NCBI GenBank assembly: GCA_021399445.1
Contig: JAJTUQ010000002.1
Coordinates: 992,001 to 1,056,000, forward strand
Direction of reading: 5' to 3'
Length of the DNA stretch: 64,000 nucleotides
DNA from: Xylogone sp. PMI_703
Lineage: Eukaryota; Ascomycota; Leotiomycetes
The translations under genes and the position numbers were made by a program. Under the pieces are notes generated by a model, which worked only from the letters and a program-made list of their open reading frames with translations, was not told the origin of the DNA and searched no databases. Shown here one piece after another: positions 1 through 9,470 of the stretch; position 1 is the stretch's first letter; every line of letters begins with the position of its first letter.

Positions 1-1
1 A

Positions 2-1737
2 TTCAATAATTACAGACCTTTTACAAGCAATCCCCTGAATAACCAGTCTCCAGCGACGACTACTGAAGGTGGACGAGGCCCCCAGCAAAACTTCCCATCA
101 GCGGCCCAGACGACTCCCCAGATACCTCCACCATTTCCCATACCCAATCCACATAGTCTCCGTAGTACTCGAGCAAATAGCAGTTCTGCATATTCAAATT
201 CTCGTACTGCTTCTCAAAGAAGAGTGAATGACGTGACTGTAGACCGTGGTACACGTCCATCTTCGATGGAAGGTGTAGAGGGTCAGTCTCCAGGTTAGTT
301 AACATTCACTCTGCTTCAAGGTGGTACATTCGAACAAATTGGAACCACCTCCTTCTCTTGAGACTAATATATCATCACAGCCCGGACTCGAAGTACACGA
401 AGCTTTACACGCAACTATTCGTCTCAAGAGCCATCCCATAATCGAAGACGAGGTGTGGACTATTCGGAGATGGAAGACGAAGATCCCGAGTATATGGGCG
501 GTTATGAATGGGGCCAACTTGGACCATTCTCTGCTGAACTAGATAACGAACGTGCAATGGCAGTCATACGAGGTGCCCAAGCTGCAGCCAAGCGTGTTCC
601 ACCCAAGTCGGTCTTAGATTCATTTGAGAAAGTCGACATCACCAAACTCTCGAATGAAGATAGAAGTAAGAAGATATTCCTGACCACTACTAGTTTAATT
701 CACTTGTTAATCTTATATTAGCCTGCACTATCTGCTATAACGAATTTGGCGTAGAGAACCCAGAAGGACTCATTGAGTCTCCAGTTCGGCTTCCCAAATG
801 TCGACATGTCTTTGGCGATCACTGCATCAAAAAATGGTTCGAAGAGCAAGATACCTGTCCCTATTGTCGTGATAAGCTGCCTTCTGAGCCAATACGGGCC
901 AAGCTGGGACAAATGGACCGCTTGCGCTTTTATAGAATGGCAGGTGGCATGAAGTAAGCCATTCCAGGATACCAGTCTTGGTTTCGAGTATGCTAATGTC
1001 TCGACAGTCCCCTCAGCACTGTTCCAGATGAATACCGCTTCTTCATACAAGGAAACCCACTAGATCCAGCGAACACGCATATTCACAATGCATTAACACG
1101 ATCATCAGTTGCTGATTCGCCAGAAAGACGAAGAACTCGGGGTAGATCAGGGAATAACAGAGTTCTCCCCTCCATTACTCGTCCAACTTCTATTGGTTCT
1201 GCCAGATTCATCCCAACAACCGCAAGCCATCAAGCTACGACCCAGAGACCACAATTCCAAGGAACAGCGGCCGGCGTACGATCGATTACTCCAGGGCTGG
1301 CAAGGCAAGGCAGCGCCACACGTCCTAATGGGCAGACTCCAGCAAGATTTAGGCTCTCCGGAGAGAACACGTCGCCTGCGGAATTCTCTCCAGCCGTTGC
1401 TGTGGGATCTGGTGCGATACCAGCTGCACCACCGACCTTCCATTCTGCCGGAACTTCAGATAATAGAACCCCCCATGACTTGTGGCCCCCTGGATCACTT
1501 AATACTCTTCTTCAAAATAACAGCACTTCAAATCAGCCCTGGCAAGCCGGAGTACCTTCTCGACCCGATACGGCTCAGACGAGGCCTTCCATCAGCTCCA
1601 TCACGAACCAGACACCAGAGTTGAGCAATGCCAGTTCCCATCGACCCATGCCTGAAACGGACGCCGATCTCACGGCTGGATTGAGAGGGTTAGTCCGAGG
1701 TCCAATCAGTGGTGATCAGAGGCCAAGATGGGCCTGA
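2..1737 (+). CDS. RING-finger protein, 5' partial
   Basis: Likely an E3 ubiquitin ligase or other RING protein; the start lies outside the window. Exons by in-frame GT..AG joins are <2-293, 381-665, 722-953 and 1008-1737, giving 512 visible residues. Counted from the first visible codon, the RING lies at about residues 194-241: C194-x2-C197, C219-R-H221, C227 and C238-P-Y-C241. It sits between a Ser/Asn/Pro-rich N-terminal part and a disordered Ser/Thr/Pro-rich tail ending PRWA. The usual sixth ligand slot in C-x-H-x2-[HC]-x2-C holds Gly224 (CRHVFGDHC), with His226 two residues later. From memory, fungal relatives share this 'HVFGD' variant, so it may be a family trait. Substrate is unknown. 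Splice joins preserve frame throughout. Confidence 0.88.
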
Positions 1738-2631
1738 TAATAAGTGAGAAGTGAGAAGTGAGCAACAAGTGCTATTGCGCCAAGCAGCTTTGGAGTGGTC
1801 TACCCTTCGAATAATAGCTAACGAATTCACACCCGACTCTTTTCCCTCTTTTCTTGACGTTTCTTTTCTCGACTTCGATTCACCGCAAAGCGATACGTTT
1901 CTTTTTTTTTCTAGCCATCGGTTCAAGGACACATACTTGGGATGGCAAGTGCAAATTGGGGGGTTAATGTGCTGGGGTTTCAGCTCTTTTGGGGGTTTGT
2001 GTGAAATACCGTTCACAACACAACAGACAACAGTACCACATCGCATTTGGCGTATATTTGGCTGGACATGGTGTTTAATTCGGGGTTTTGCTGGGGGTTT
2101 TATATTTCTGCTTTTATGATATCACGACATTACATACCAGACGCCACACATCACACACAACACACAACAAGAATGGCCTATTCTATTCTCTCTCCTTTCT
2201 CTCGCGCAACCTTCTCTTCTCTAAACTATCGACACCTCTTCTTTCGGCCTTATGACAGAGTTATGTTATGTGAGGATTTATTTAAGGAGCCTCTTCTTTT
2301 TTTTCTCGATCTGCTTGCTGCATTTCTGCTAACTGGTGTATGTCACTTGGAGATTGATAGCACAAAAATTAAAAAGAACAAGTGAAATCTTAAGTGCAGT
2401 GTACAGTGTGCATTTGAGCAAATACTGATTTCTAGATGTTATGTGATAGTAGATGGAAAAGTTCTACTTCTTTCTGAGATAGTAACTTGAGTGTTCTCGC
2501 ACAAAGTGACATTTGTGGAATTTGGAATAATTGCAAGAGAGTATCAAGTGTGGAATTAGGTATTCATTCATCCAATAAGACGGAGGAGGTGTACCAGCTT
2601 GCCCCGCCTGCTAAAGCTACCAGCCACAAGC

Positions 2632-2651
2632 GATAAGCCCGCCACGATAAG
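2632..2651 (+). promoter_or_regulatory. Paired GATAAG sites upstream of the TauD-like gene
   Basis: GATAAG occurs at 2632-2637 and 2646-2651, 14 bases apart and in the same orientation. A third copy is at 3274-3279, about 110 bases before the start codon. Paired GATAAG sites are the known binding arrangement for AreA-class GATA factors controlling nitrogen catabolism. Regulation of this gene by such a factor is inference. Confidence 0.35.
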
Positions 2652-3017
2652 CCCCTCTCAAGCCCCTCCATCAGATATTCCAGCGGCCGTAACAGGAAGA
2701 CAACGCTCCCCACAGCGGATAGACGCCCCCGAATAGCGGCTTCTCCCCCTTTCCCCCAATCTCAGCTAGTTAGTCTCTAGTCTCTTAGGTAATTAATGAA
2801 TCCAGGCTTAACTCAGTTGCGGAAAAGTGGTGATTTTGCTATCGGAAGCGCGAAGAAATAGTGTAATAGTGTAATCTGAGCACGCAATCTGCTGGGCAGA
2901 GAGCGCAATCGGGCATTGCAGCGTGTTGATGGAGCCTCTCTCTGCTACATCATGCGTTGCTATTTGGTAGACACGGGTTATGATGATGAGCTGATTTTCT
3001 GGACTTTCTCCCTGGTG

Positions 3018-3026
3018 ATATATAAG
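3018..3026 (+). promoter_or_regulatory. TATA-like box of the dioxygenase gene
   Basis: The sequence atatataag lies about 360 bases upstream of the ATG at 3387, followed by a pyrimidine-rich stretch. This fits a fungal core promoter with a leader of roughly 300 bases. Confidence 0.4.
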
Positions 3027-3386
3027 TGGGAATCGGAGTCACTTCCCTCAATTTTCGTCACATTCAATTGCACACTGCACTGCACTGCACTTACACTTAA
3101 CACTTGCATTTGCGACTTACCCCTCCCTCTTTTGTTATTCCAACGCCCCTCCTTCTTCTGGAAGGTGAGATAGAGGAAAGATTCGCAATCATTTTTACTT
3201 GCCCGGTGCTGGTTTTATACGCATCATCATCCCATTCTTGCCAGCTCTCTGGATCTTTTTTTGGCATTTTCTAGATAAGGCGGGATAACGTCAAGAGTCC
3301 ATTGAACTGAGCAATTACTTCGACTCCAAATCGTTCCATAATAATTTAAAAACACCACATACGCAATATAGACATACGCAGGCACA

Positions 3387-4866
3387 ATGGCTCCCTCCAT
3401 TCTCGATACTCAGCCAGCTGCCACCAACACCTTCCCTGCAGCGGCCCAAAAGGCCGTCGACAGGAAGATCTTCCCAGATGGCATCAAGACCTCGGGCCAG
3501 CACCCGCCGCTGTACGACCAATTGAGGCCCTATGCTGATTTTCCTAAGGAAATCACTGGCGAGACCGTCTGGAAGGCGGAGGACTACAAGAATAACCCCG
3601 AGCGATGGGTCCATGTGCTGAGTGCGGAGGAGGTTGAAGAGCTGAGTGAGGTGTCGGATAAGTTCATTGCGGATAATATCCCGTTGACGGGGATTTCTAA
3701 GGTTAGTGTTTTATTTTAACTTAAACTTATTTGGTTTATTCCTCTTTTGCAGGTGCTTTTGTCTCTTCGTACATATGCTCTTGTATCATTGCACTCTACC
3801 TTCTCTTTTGCTTTGTATCATTTTTCCCGTTTGTAGTTTAGCTATTTATACGTGCCTTGCTTAAATGAAACTAACCGCCCCCCGCTATTGTACAGGACAA
3901 CTTCAAGCTACCAAAGCTCTCCAGTTTGTTAACAGCTATTCGCTCAGAGTTGCTGAACGGCAAGGGATTTATTCTCTTCAAAGGCTTCCCGGTTGAGAAA
4001 TGGGGCAACCACAAGAGTGCCGTCGCTTATATGGGACTGGGGACCTACTTGGGATACTTTGTCTCGCAGAACTCTCGTGGCCATGTCTTGGGACATGTGA
4101 AGGATCTCGGCGAGGACTCTACACAGATTGACAAAGTTCGAATCTATAGAACCAATGCTAGGTGAGTTGTCATGGAGATGGGCCTGTCATAAATGTCGGC
4201 CAACTCACTACATATTTTCTGGATCAAGCTAATTTGATAAGACAATTCTTCCACGCCGATGATTCTGATATCGTTGGACTGCTCTGCATCGCCAGAGCTC
4301 TCGAAGGAGGGGAATCTGATATTGTCTCCTCTCACCACGTGTGGAACACGCTCCAGAAAGAACGTCCAGATGTCGCTGAGACTCTAACCAAGCCCATCTG
4401 GTACTTTGACCGAAAGGGGGAGGAGAGCGTAGGTGAAGAACCATACATCAGAACTTCCGTCTTCTACCTCGAGACCGGACCAAACCCAAGAGTTTACTCC
4501 AAATGGGACCCATACTATGTTCGATCTCTTGATCGATTCATGAGCAAGGGCATCATTCCGCCTCTTTCTCCAGAGCAATTGGAAGCACTCCAAGTCCTGG
4601 AGGAGACCTGCCAGAGACTCAGTTTGCACATGATTCTGGAAGTTGGAGATATCCAATTCCTGAGCAATGAACATGTGCTACACGCACGAACAGCTTACAA
4701 GGACTATGCTCCGCCAGCACCGAGAAGGCACTTGATGAGACTATGGCTTGCTACTCCTGAATCCGAGGGAGGCTGGCGATTACCATTCCACGACTCGGCA
4801 GAGAAGAAGAGGGGTGGAATTCAAGTTAACGACACGGCTCCAGTAGCACCATTAGACGCTGAATAG
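3387..4866 (+). CDS. TauD/TfdA-family 2-oxoglutarate dioxygenase
   Basis: Non-haem Fe(II)/2-oxoglutarate-dependent oxygenase of the taurine dioxygenase family; substrate unknown. Exons are 3387-3701, 3896-4161 and 4242-4866, giving 401 residues, normal for the large fungal TauD-like proteins. The iron triad is visible: H198-A-D200 in QFFHADD and H341 in SNEHVLHART. The Arg-rich RRHLMRLWL segment follows and carries the 2-oxoglutarate-binding Arg. The SDIVSSHHVWNTL stretch matches the family. Intron 1 is long for this window (194 nt) and has a good ctaac branch site. The ATG follows a plausible leader (cacaATGG). GATAAG sites upstream would fit nitrogen- or sulfur-source control. The gene converges on the small gene at 5027. 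Confidence 0.93.
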
Positions 4867-5026
4867 ATAACCAGAAATTTTGGAATAGAAAATAAAGAAA
4901 AAAGTAACCCTCTTGATTTCCTTGCATTCGTGTTCCAGGAAGCGAAAGGGCAGCTCTCACTGTAAAAATTCCATGGTAACAAGAAATCGTCAATTGACCA
5001 TCACCTAACTAGAAGCACCCGCTCAT

Positions 5027-5329
5027 TCACTGCACACAGCAACACATAACGCTAACCCCCGGTGCCGCCTCATCCGCTCCCCAAGCACCAATCTTCACCC
5101 CATGTCGAACCTTCTCAACTACACGTATCCTATTGAGATCGTAGCTGCCCCTCAGACCGTGATACGGACAATTGTCTCCCGAGGTAAAGTAGAACCGTGA
5201 AGAGTACCGCGCAGCACCGTCTTTGAATGTGGAGCAGTTGGTGAATCCTTTTCCTGGACTGCAGGGGATATCGATTGTGAGCCACTTGTGATTGCAGGTG
5301 CGGGATTTGTAGTATTTGGTCGTGCACAT
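5027..5329 (-). CDS. Small cysteine-rich conserved fungal protein
   Basis: Intact 100-residue ORF beginning MCTTKYYKSRTCNHKW. It has eight Cys and two His: C2, C12-x-H14, C23, C32, C54-x2-H57 and a C-terminal CCC. The opening (MC-x-KYY, then C-x-H-x-W) resembles a family of short uncharacterised proteins common in ascomycetes; this is from memory. There is no signal peptide or membrane segment, so a small cytosolic zinc-binding protein is possible but not shown. It is transcribed toward the dioxygenase gene, whose stop is 160 bases away. Confidence 0.68.
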   Translation of the reverse strand: MCTTKYYKSRTCNHKWLTIDIPCSPGKGFTNCSTFKDGAARYSSRFYFTSGDNCPYHGLRGSYDLNRIRVVEKVRHGVKIGAWGADEAAPGVSVMCCCVQ

Positions 5330-5842
5330 TGTGAGTTGTAGCGCCTTTTCTTTCTTCTTTCTGTTTCTGTGTGGGTTGAATGATAGAGTCAGAGTGTCGA
5401 CTCTCGATCTTCTGTAACCGTTCCTTCTATGTACCTTTAAGCTGGTAGGTGGATTTGATAGGAATTTTTCTGTTTGTGATCTGTGATGTATGCTGTGTAC
5501 TTGTGTATAGGTTGGTTATATCCTCGAAAAAGAGACAAAGGAGATATATGATTTTGTTGTTATCGTTCTTTGCTGAGGATCTGTCAAAGAACCTTTCTAT
5601 TTGGGATGGATTCTGAATGGAGAAGGATAAAGTGCCAGAAATAGTTGGGATATCGGGGCATAATTCCATATTCTAGTTATAAAGTTGAACACTGTGTGCT
5701 AGTTAGTCCTCGGCATGTTCTGAATCATCAAACCTTTTATTCACACCGCTGTGTTAACAATCTAACCTCTAAGAAATCTTTCTGCAATAAATAGATGTTA
5801 TACATATAGGTATACTGTACAATTTTGCAAAGGGGTATCACT
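5330..5842. other. Intergenic: promoter of the small gene and SDHAF3 3' region
   Basis: AT-rich, with no open frame that looks coding. The part next to 5330 is pyrimidine-rich on the + strand. The part near 5842 should hold the 3'UTR of the minus-strand SDHAF3 gene. Confidence 0.55.
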
Positions 5843-6437
5843 TCATTGATTCTCGTTTTCTCCCTCACCCGATTCCGCACTCCTTATTGTCTTCATGAGC
5901 TCGTACATCTGACCAAGTTGCTGATCTGGATATCATGATTATCAGAGAACAAGCCATCAATATTACAAGTGGTCTTTCTGCATTCACTGAATTGAAAGCA
6001 TACATACCACTCATTTTCTCTATTTTAGAAGGATCCATCTTCTCCCCTCTCCACGAATCACCTTCAAGCTTCTGTGCGTACATCTGCCATTCAGTAAGGA
6101 AGCCAATCTACTCGGGTTTTCATTAGCTAAATATCGCCAGAATACTCTCCTCCCAGGCTGGTAGCCTTGGACAAGATACAGGCATATAGACTGGAAAGAA
6201 GCTGCCCTCACTCACAATATGCACTGGATTCTCTACACTCCTGTGCAGTCTAAACTCGCTTTTCACATACTCGTCCCCAAGCAACCTCATATCCCTCGGT
6301 AAATGCTTCCTATGGGCTCGTAATAGTCTCCTATAGAGTGGAATCGGCGGCAACAGTGCCATGGGAGCGGGCCGCAGACCCTTGGTGGCCCCCAGCGTAG
6401 TGGGCGTTGCCATTAAAAGTCTAGGATAAGGTCTCAT
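5843..6437 (-). CDS. SDHAF3: SDHAF3/ACN9, LYR-motif succinate dehydrogenase assembly factor
   Basis: Mitochondrial matrix chaperone (yeast Sdh7/Acn9) that helps mature the iron-sulfur subunit of complex II. Three exons on the minus strand, 6216-6437, 6008-6107 and 5843-5925, give 134 residues, the normal size. The LYR motif is in [16 protein letters not shown]. The conserved [23 protein letters not shown] (rebuilt across intron 1) and [12 protein letters not shown] (across intron 2) follow. The N-terminus is basic and suits a mitochondrial presequence. It is divergent from MTQ2 with 264 bases between start codons, so the two probably share a promoter region. Reading through either intron destroys the conserved motifs. 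Confidence 0.93.
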
Positions 6438-6701
6438 TGTGACTTATCCACTCTTTCCCCTCGTACGCTGAGCGAGGGTTTTAGAGGAGGAAAAGGGTGC
6501 AATTAAGGGATCTGGATTGGATCGGATCGAGTTGATTTTTGAAATAAAGTTCCAGATGAGCTCATTGCCCTCGGTAAATGCTGCCCGAATTTTCGTCAGC
6601 CTTGCAGCAAAAGCCTCATCCAGCCCGCCTTTGGACCGGTACGTACCTCTTTTAAATATTTCAGACAGGGGAGAGGAAAAAGTGAAAAGGGCACAAGCGC
6701 C

Positions 6702-7544
6702 ATGCTCCCAACTCCTTCAACCTCCCATGTAGCATTTGAGAGGATCTACGAGCCTGCAGAGGACTCGTTCTTATTGTTGGACACATTGTCCTCTGAGTCT
6801 GAAAAAGATTTCCTGAGGGAGACATTCAACAGCAAGGGTGGTCGCGTGGAGGATAACAGTCATGGCAGCTTAGACAATACCAACTCACCGTCGCCCTCTC
6901 CGTTGGTTATCGAGATAGGCACCGGCTCTGGAGTCGTCATTTCCTTCATAAATGCCCATGCCGAAGCCATATTCGGCCGACCCGATATCCTTACCGCTGG
7001 GGTGGACATTAACCGCTACGCCTGCGAGGCCACGAAGGAAACGGTCCGAATCGCTGCAGGGGAGAAGCAACAGCAACAGCAGGATCCCGCTATCCAAAGG
7101 AAGCAGGTACATGGAACCTACCTGGGGAGTATTCTCGGAGACCTTCTAGCTCCTCTCCGGACCGGCGTGGTCGATGTGTTGGTTTTCAATCCGCCGTATG
7201 TCCCGACTGAAGACTTACCAGCTCCACCGCCTGCTGCTGCTTGGGAGAGCGGTACCTTGGCGCCATCGTTCGAGGGCGATTCTCATTTACTGTCTCTTTC
7301 CTATGCCGGTGGCGTGGATGGAATGGAAACTACGGATAGATTACTCAATGCATTGCCTACAATCTTAAATAGAGACAGAGGATGTGCATATATCCTTCTA
7401 TGCGCCCAGAATAAGCCCGAGTCAGTGAAACAGCGAATTAAGAATTGGGGTCCTGAATGGAATATTGAAACAGTAGGAAGCAGTGGGAAGAAGGCGGGCT
7501 GGGAAAAGCTGCAGATCATTAGGATATGGCGGAGTAGAGCATGA
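6702..7544 (+). CDS. MTQ2: eRF1 glutamine N5-methyltransferase, MTQ2
   Basis: Catalytic subunit of the Mtq2-Trm112 complex, which methylates the Gln of the GGQ motif in translation release factor eRF1. Single exon, 280 residues. It starts with the family hallmark YEPAEDSFLLLD (about residue 16), then SAM motif I VIEIGTGSGVV (about residue 68) and the catalytic NPPY at residues 163-166. The HemK-like C-terminal half has GGVDGMET and LLCAQNKPE. A short Gln run (KQQQQQD) interrupts the fold between the acidic loop after motif I and the NPPY strand, probably a surface loop. It converges on SMD1. Confidence 0.96.
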   Translation: MLPTPSTSHVAFERIYEPAEDSFLLLDTLSSESEKDFLRETFNSKGGRVEDNSHGSLDNTNSPSPSPLVIEIGTGSGVVISFINAHAEAIFGRPDILTAGVDINRYACEATKETVRIAAGEKQQQQQDPAIQRKQVHGTYLGSILGDLLAPLRTGVVDVLVFNPPYVPTEDLPAPPPAAAWESGTLAPSFEGDSHLLSLSYAGGVDGMETTDRLLNALPTILNRDRGCAYILLCAQNKPESVKQRIKNWGPEWNIETVGSSGKKAGWEKLQIIRIWRSRA

Positions 7545-7793
7545 GATCTCTTAAAACCATCCAGCTTCTCTTTTTTCCCAGTATTGATACCCTGTTAGAA
7601 GCCATCACACACACAAGTAACATGGAACAACTAAAAATATCCACGATATGAAACTGTGAATTTTTGCCTAAAGTTTTATCCCAATAACGCCGAATAAAAC
7701 CCACATCCATAGGACAAAATATTGACCTTTATTCTGCAGAAAACACACGAACTTCCACAGCTAGGATCACTCACATCCTCAATGTGCAATCCC

Positions 7794-8455
7794 CTAGAAT
7801 CCTCTTCCCCCGCCTCTTCCTCTGCCACCTCTAAACCCACCCCGTCCTCTTCCTCCTCTGCCCCCTCTGCCTCCCCGTCCGCCGCGATCAGCCTGCTCCT
7901 TTCTTGCCTTATTCTTCGGTTTGGGTGCATCATCAATCAAGAGAGTGTCAAGAGGCAGTGAGTCTGGGAGGATGAAGTATCTGATAGTTGACCCACGCAG
8001 GTTGATCGTATCTAAGGAAATCGGGTCTCGACCGCGTTGTGTCATCTTGACTGTTCGCAAGGCGGTGTTCATCTGAGGGGAGACTGATGTTATAGTGCCG
8101 TGGATGATTGTGCCTGTTTACCAATATCTTAGTTTTGTCCTATCCATGTTTTTTGCTCTGCTTCTCATTCCATATAGGTTGCATGCACCTCTCCAAAGAA
8201 AGCGTCTGTTGGAAGAGAGCATATTTATCACTATATGGTCAAGCTATGTTGAAAACTTACCATTTTTCAGTTCAATCGTAACCGTCTCATTCGCACATTT
8301 CATAAGAAACCTACCATGAGAGGAAGAAGAGATGTCAGTCAGGGAAGCTTGGAGGACGATAACAAGGCAGTCGCCCTTTGGAGATTTTGAGCTCAGCATT
8401 GAGGCCAAGTAAAAGATGGCGGGTGGAAGGAATGAGCTTACCTGACAAGCTTCAT
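7794..8455 (-). CDS. SMD1: Spliceosomal small nuclear ribonucleoprotein SmD1
   Basis: Core Sm protein of the U1, U2, U4 and U5 snRNPs. Three exons on the minus strand: 8442-8455 (only 14 nt: M-K-L-V plus two bases of R), 8261-8310 and 7794-8113, giving 127 residues. The Sm fold is nearly invariant: [33 protein letters not shown], then [18 protein letters not shown]. An RG-rich tail ([11 protein letters not shown] type) is the usual site for arginine methylation. Introns of 131 and 147 nt are among the longer ones in the window. The tiny first exon is fixed by MKLVRFLMK, which is universal in SmD1. Confidence 0.96.
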
Positions 8456-8993
8456 CGTGACTGCCTTGGTCGGATTTAGATTGTGCTCAATTCAGTGCTC
8501 TCGTCGTGGCTGGATAAATGGTGTAGATAGACACACACGAGCACACACAAACAACTTGAAGCTTCTGGTAAATGGTCGTCGTGAATTCTTGGCGCGCTTT
8601 GATTTCTGCGGCTATTTAATGCCTCAGGCATGAAACATCAAGGCCACAAATGACGAGGCTGACAACTTACGCGAAGCTCTATGAGGGGTAGGTCCATAGA
8701 TAACAAAAAGACGTTGAAAATTCAGTAGAAAGTAATAGAATGGCATCTATTCAATGATCTATCTAGGGTATGCATACGGCATTCAAAGAAGCACCCATGT
8801 ATTTTCTTCACTTCGTCCTTGGGAGCTCTCAACTCCCTGTCGTCTCTTTTCTTGTACAGCTGATCTCGTAGCGTGTAAACCTCTGTTAAGCTCTCTCCTC
8901 ATATCCGTCGCTGGTGTAAGGGGTATAGGGATAACGTATTCCGAACTTTTTATGACTCTTTGCTGCTTCCATATTCATGGATTTTTGCTTCGT
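8456..8993. other. Intergenic: SMD1 promoter and PKR1 3' region
   Basis: No coding signal. Contains a short CA-rich stretch near 8530-8552. It lies between two minus-strand genes, so it serves as upstream region of SMD1 and 3'UTR of PKR1. Confidence 0.5.
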
Positions 8994-9470
8994 TCACTTA
9001 TCTTTCTCGTTCTCCGATACCTGCTCCCACTCATCCTCTGTGCTGATACCAGACCTGCTCCCAGCCATAGATCGGCGCTCTTTTAGTTCACTAGCCTCCA
9101 TAACCTCCACATCTTTGCTCCTGTGAGTTTCCTCTTCTCTGCCTGTTGTGTGTGTGATGCTCTCGACCTCGGTTTCCGTATCATCATTAACTGCCGCTGC
9201 CGTCTCCTGCGCTCTCTTCGCTAGCTCCTCCTGTGAAGCTTTAAACGCGTTTACCTCGGCGACAAACCAGTTGATTCCCCACCAAAGACCCCCGGAGATG
9301 ATGGATAAGACCACAAAGTGTACACTATAAGTCGCAACAAGAAGGATGAATAGCACGATCTGAAGGCACGCAAAGGAGACGTTTGTCGCGATTAAGAGCG
9401 ATGGAGTAGGGCCGGGAGTGAAAATAGACTGGAAGAGATCGTTGAAGAATGTGGCTAGAGGAGACGACAT
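8994..9470 (-). CDS. PKR1: V-ATPase assembly factor PKR1
   Basis: ER membrane protein needed to assemble the V-ATPase Vo sector. Single exon, 158 residues. The N-terminal SIFTPGPTPSLLIATNVSF is the family signature. Two hydrophobic segments follow (about residues 27-48 and 52-70, the second containing GGLWWGINWF), then a charged acidic tail rich in Glu and Ser. Fungal Pkr1 proteins have the same two-helix plus acidic tail plan. The ATG at 9470 gives MSSPLATFFNDLFQ, as expected. Confidence 0.92.
   Translation of the reverse strand: MSSPLATFFNDLFQSIFTPGPTPSLLIATNVSFACLQIVLFILLVATYSVHFVVLSIISGGLWWGINWFVAEVNAFKASQEELAKRAQETAAAVNDDTETEVESITHTTGREEETHRSKDVEVMEASELKERRSMAGSRSGISTEDEWEQVSENEKDK

Larger units (their letters stand above)
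1738..3386. other. Intergenic: RING gene 3' side and dioxygenase promoter
   Basis: No convincing coding region. The first 600 bases are T-rich and probably the 3'UTR of the RING gene. About 2580-2760 is C-rich with two GATAAG sites. From about 3018 the sequence has a TATA-like element and pyrimidine-rich stretches typical of a fungal promoter and leader. Confidence 0.6.

Noticed and set aside
8114..8260. Box C/D snoRNA inside SMD1 intron 2
   Set aside because: A TGATAA-like C box is imperfect and no CTGA D box is found near the other end.
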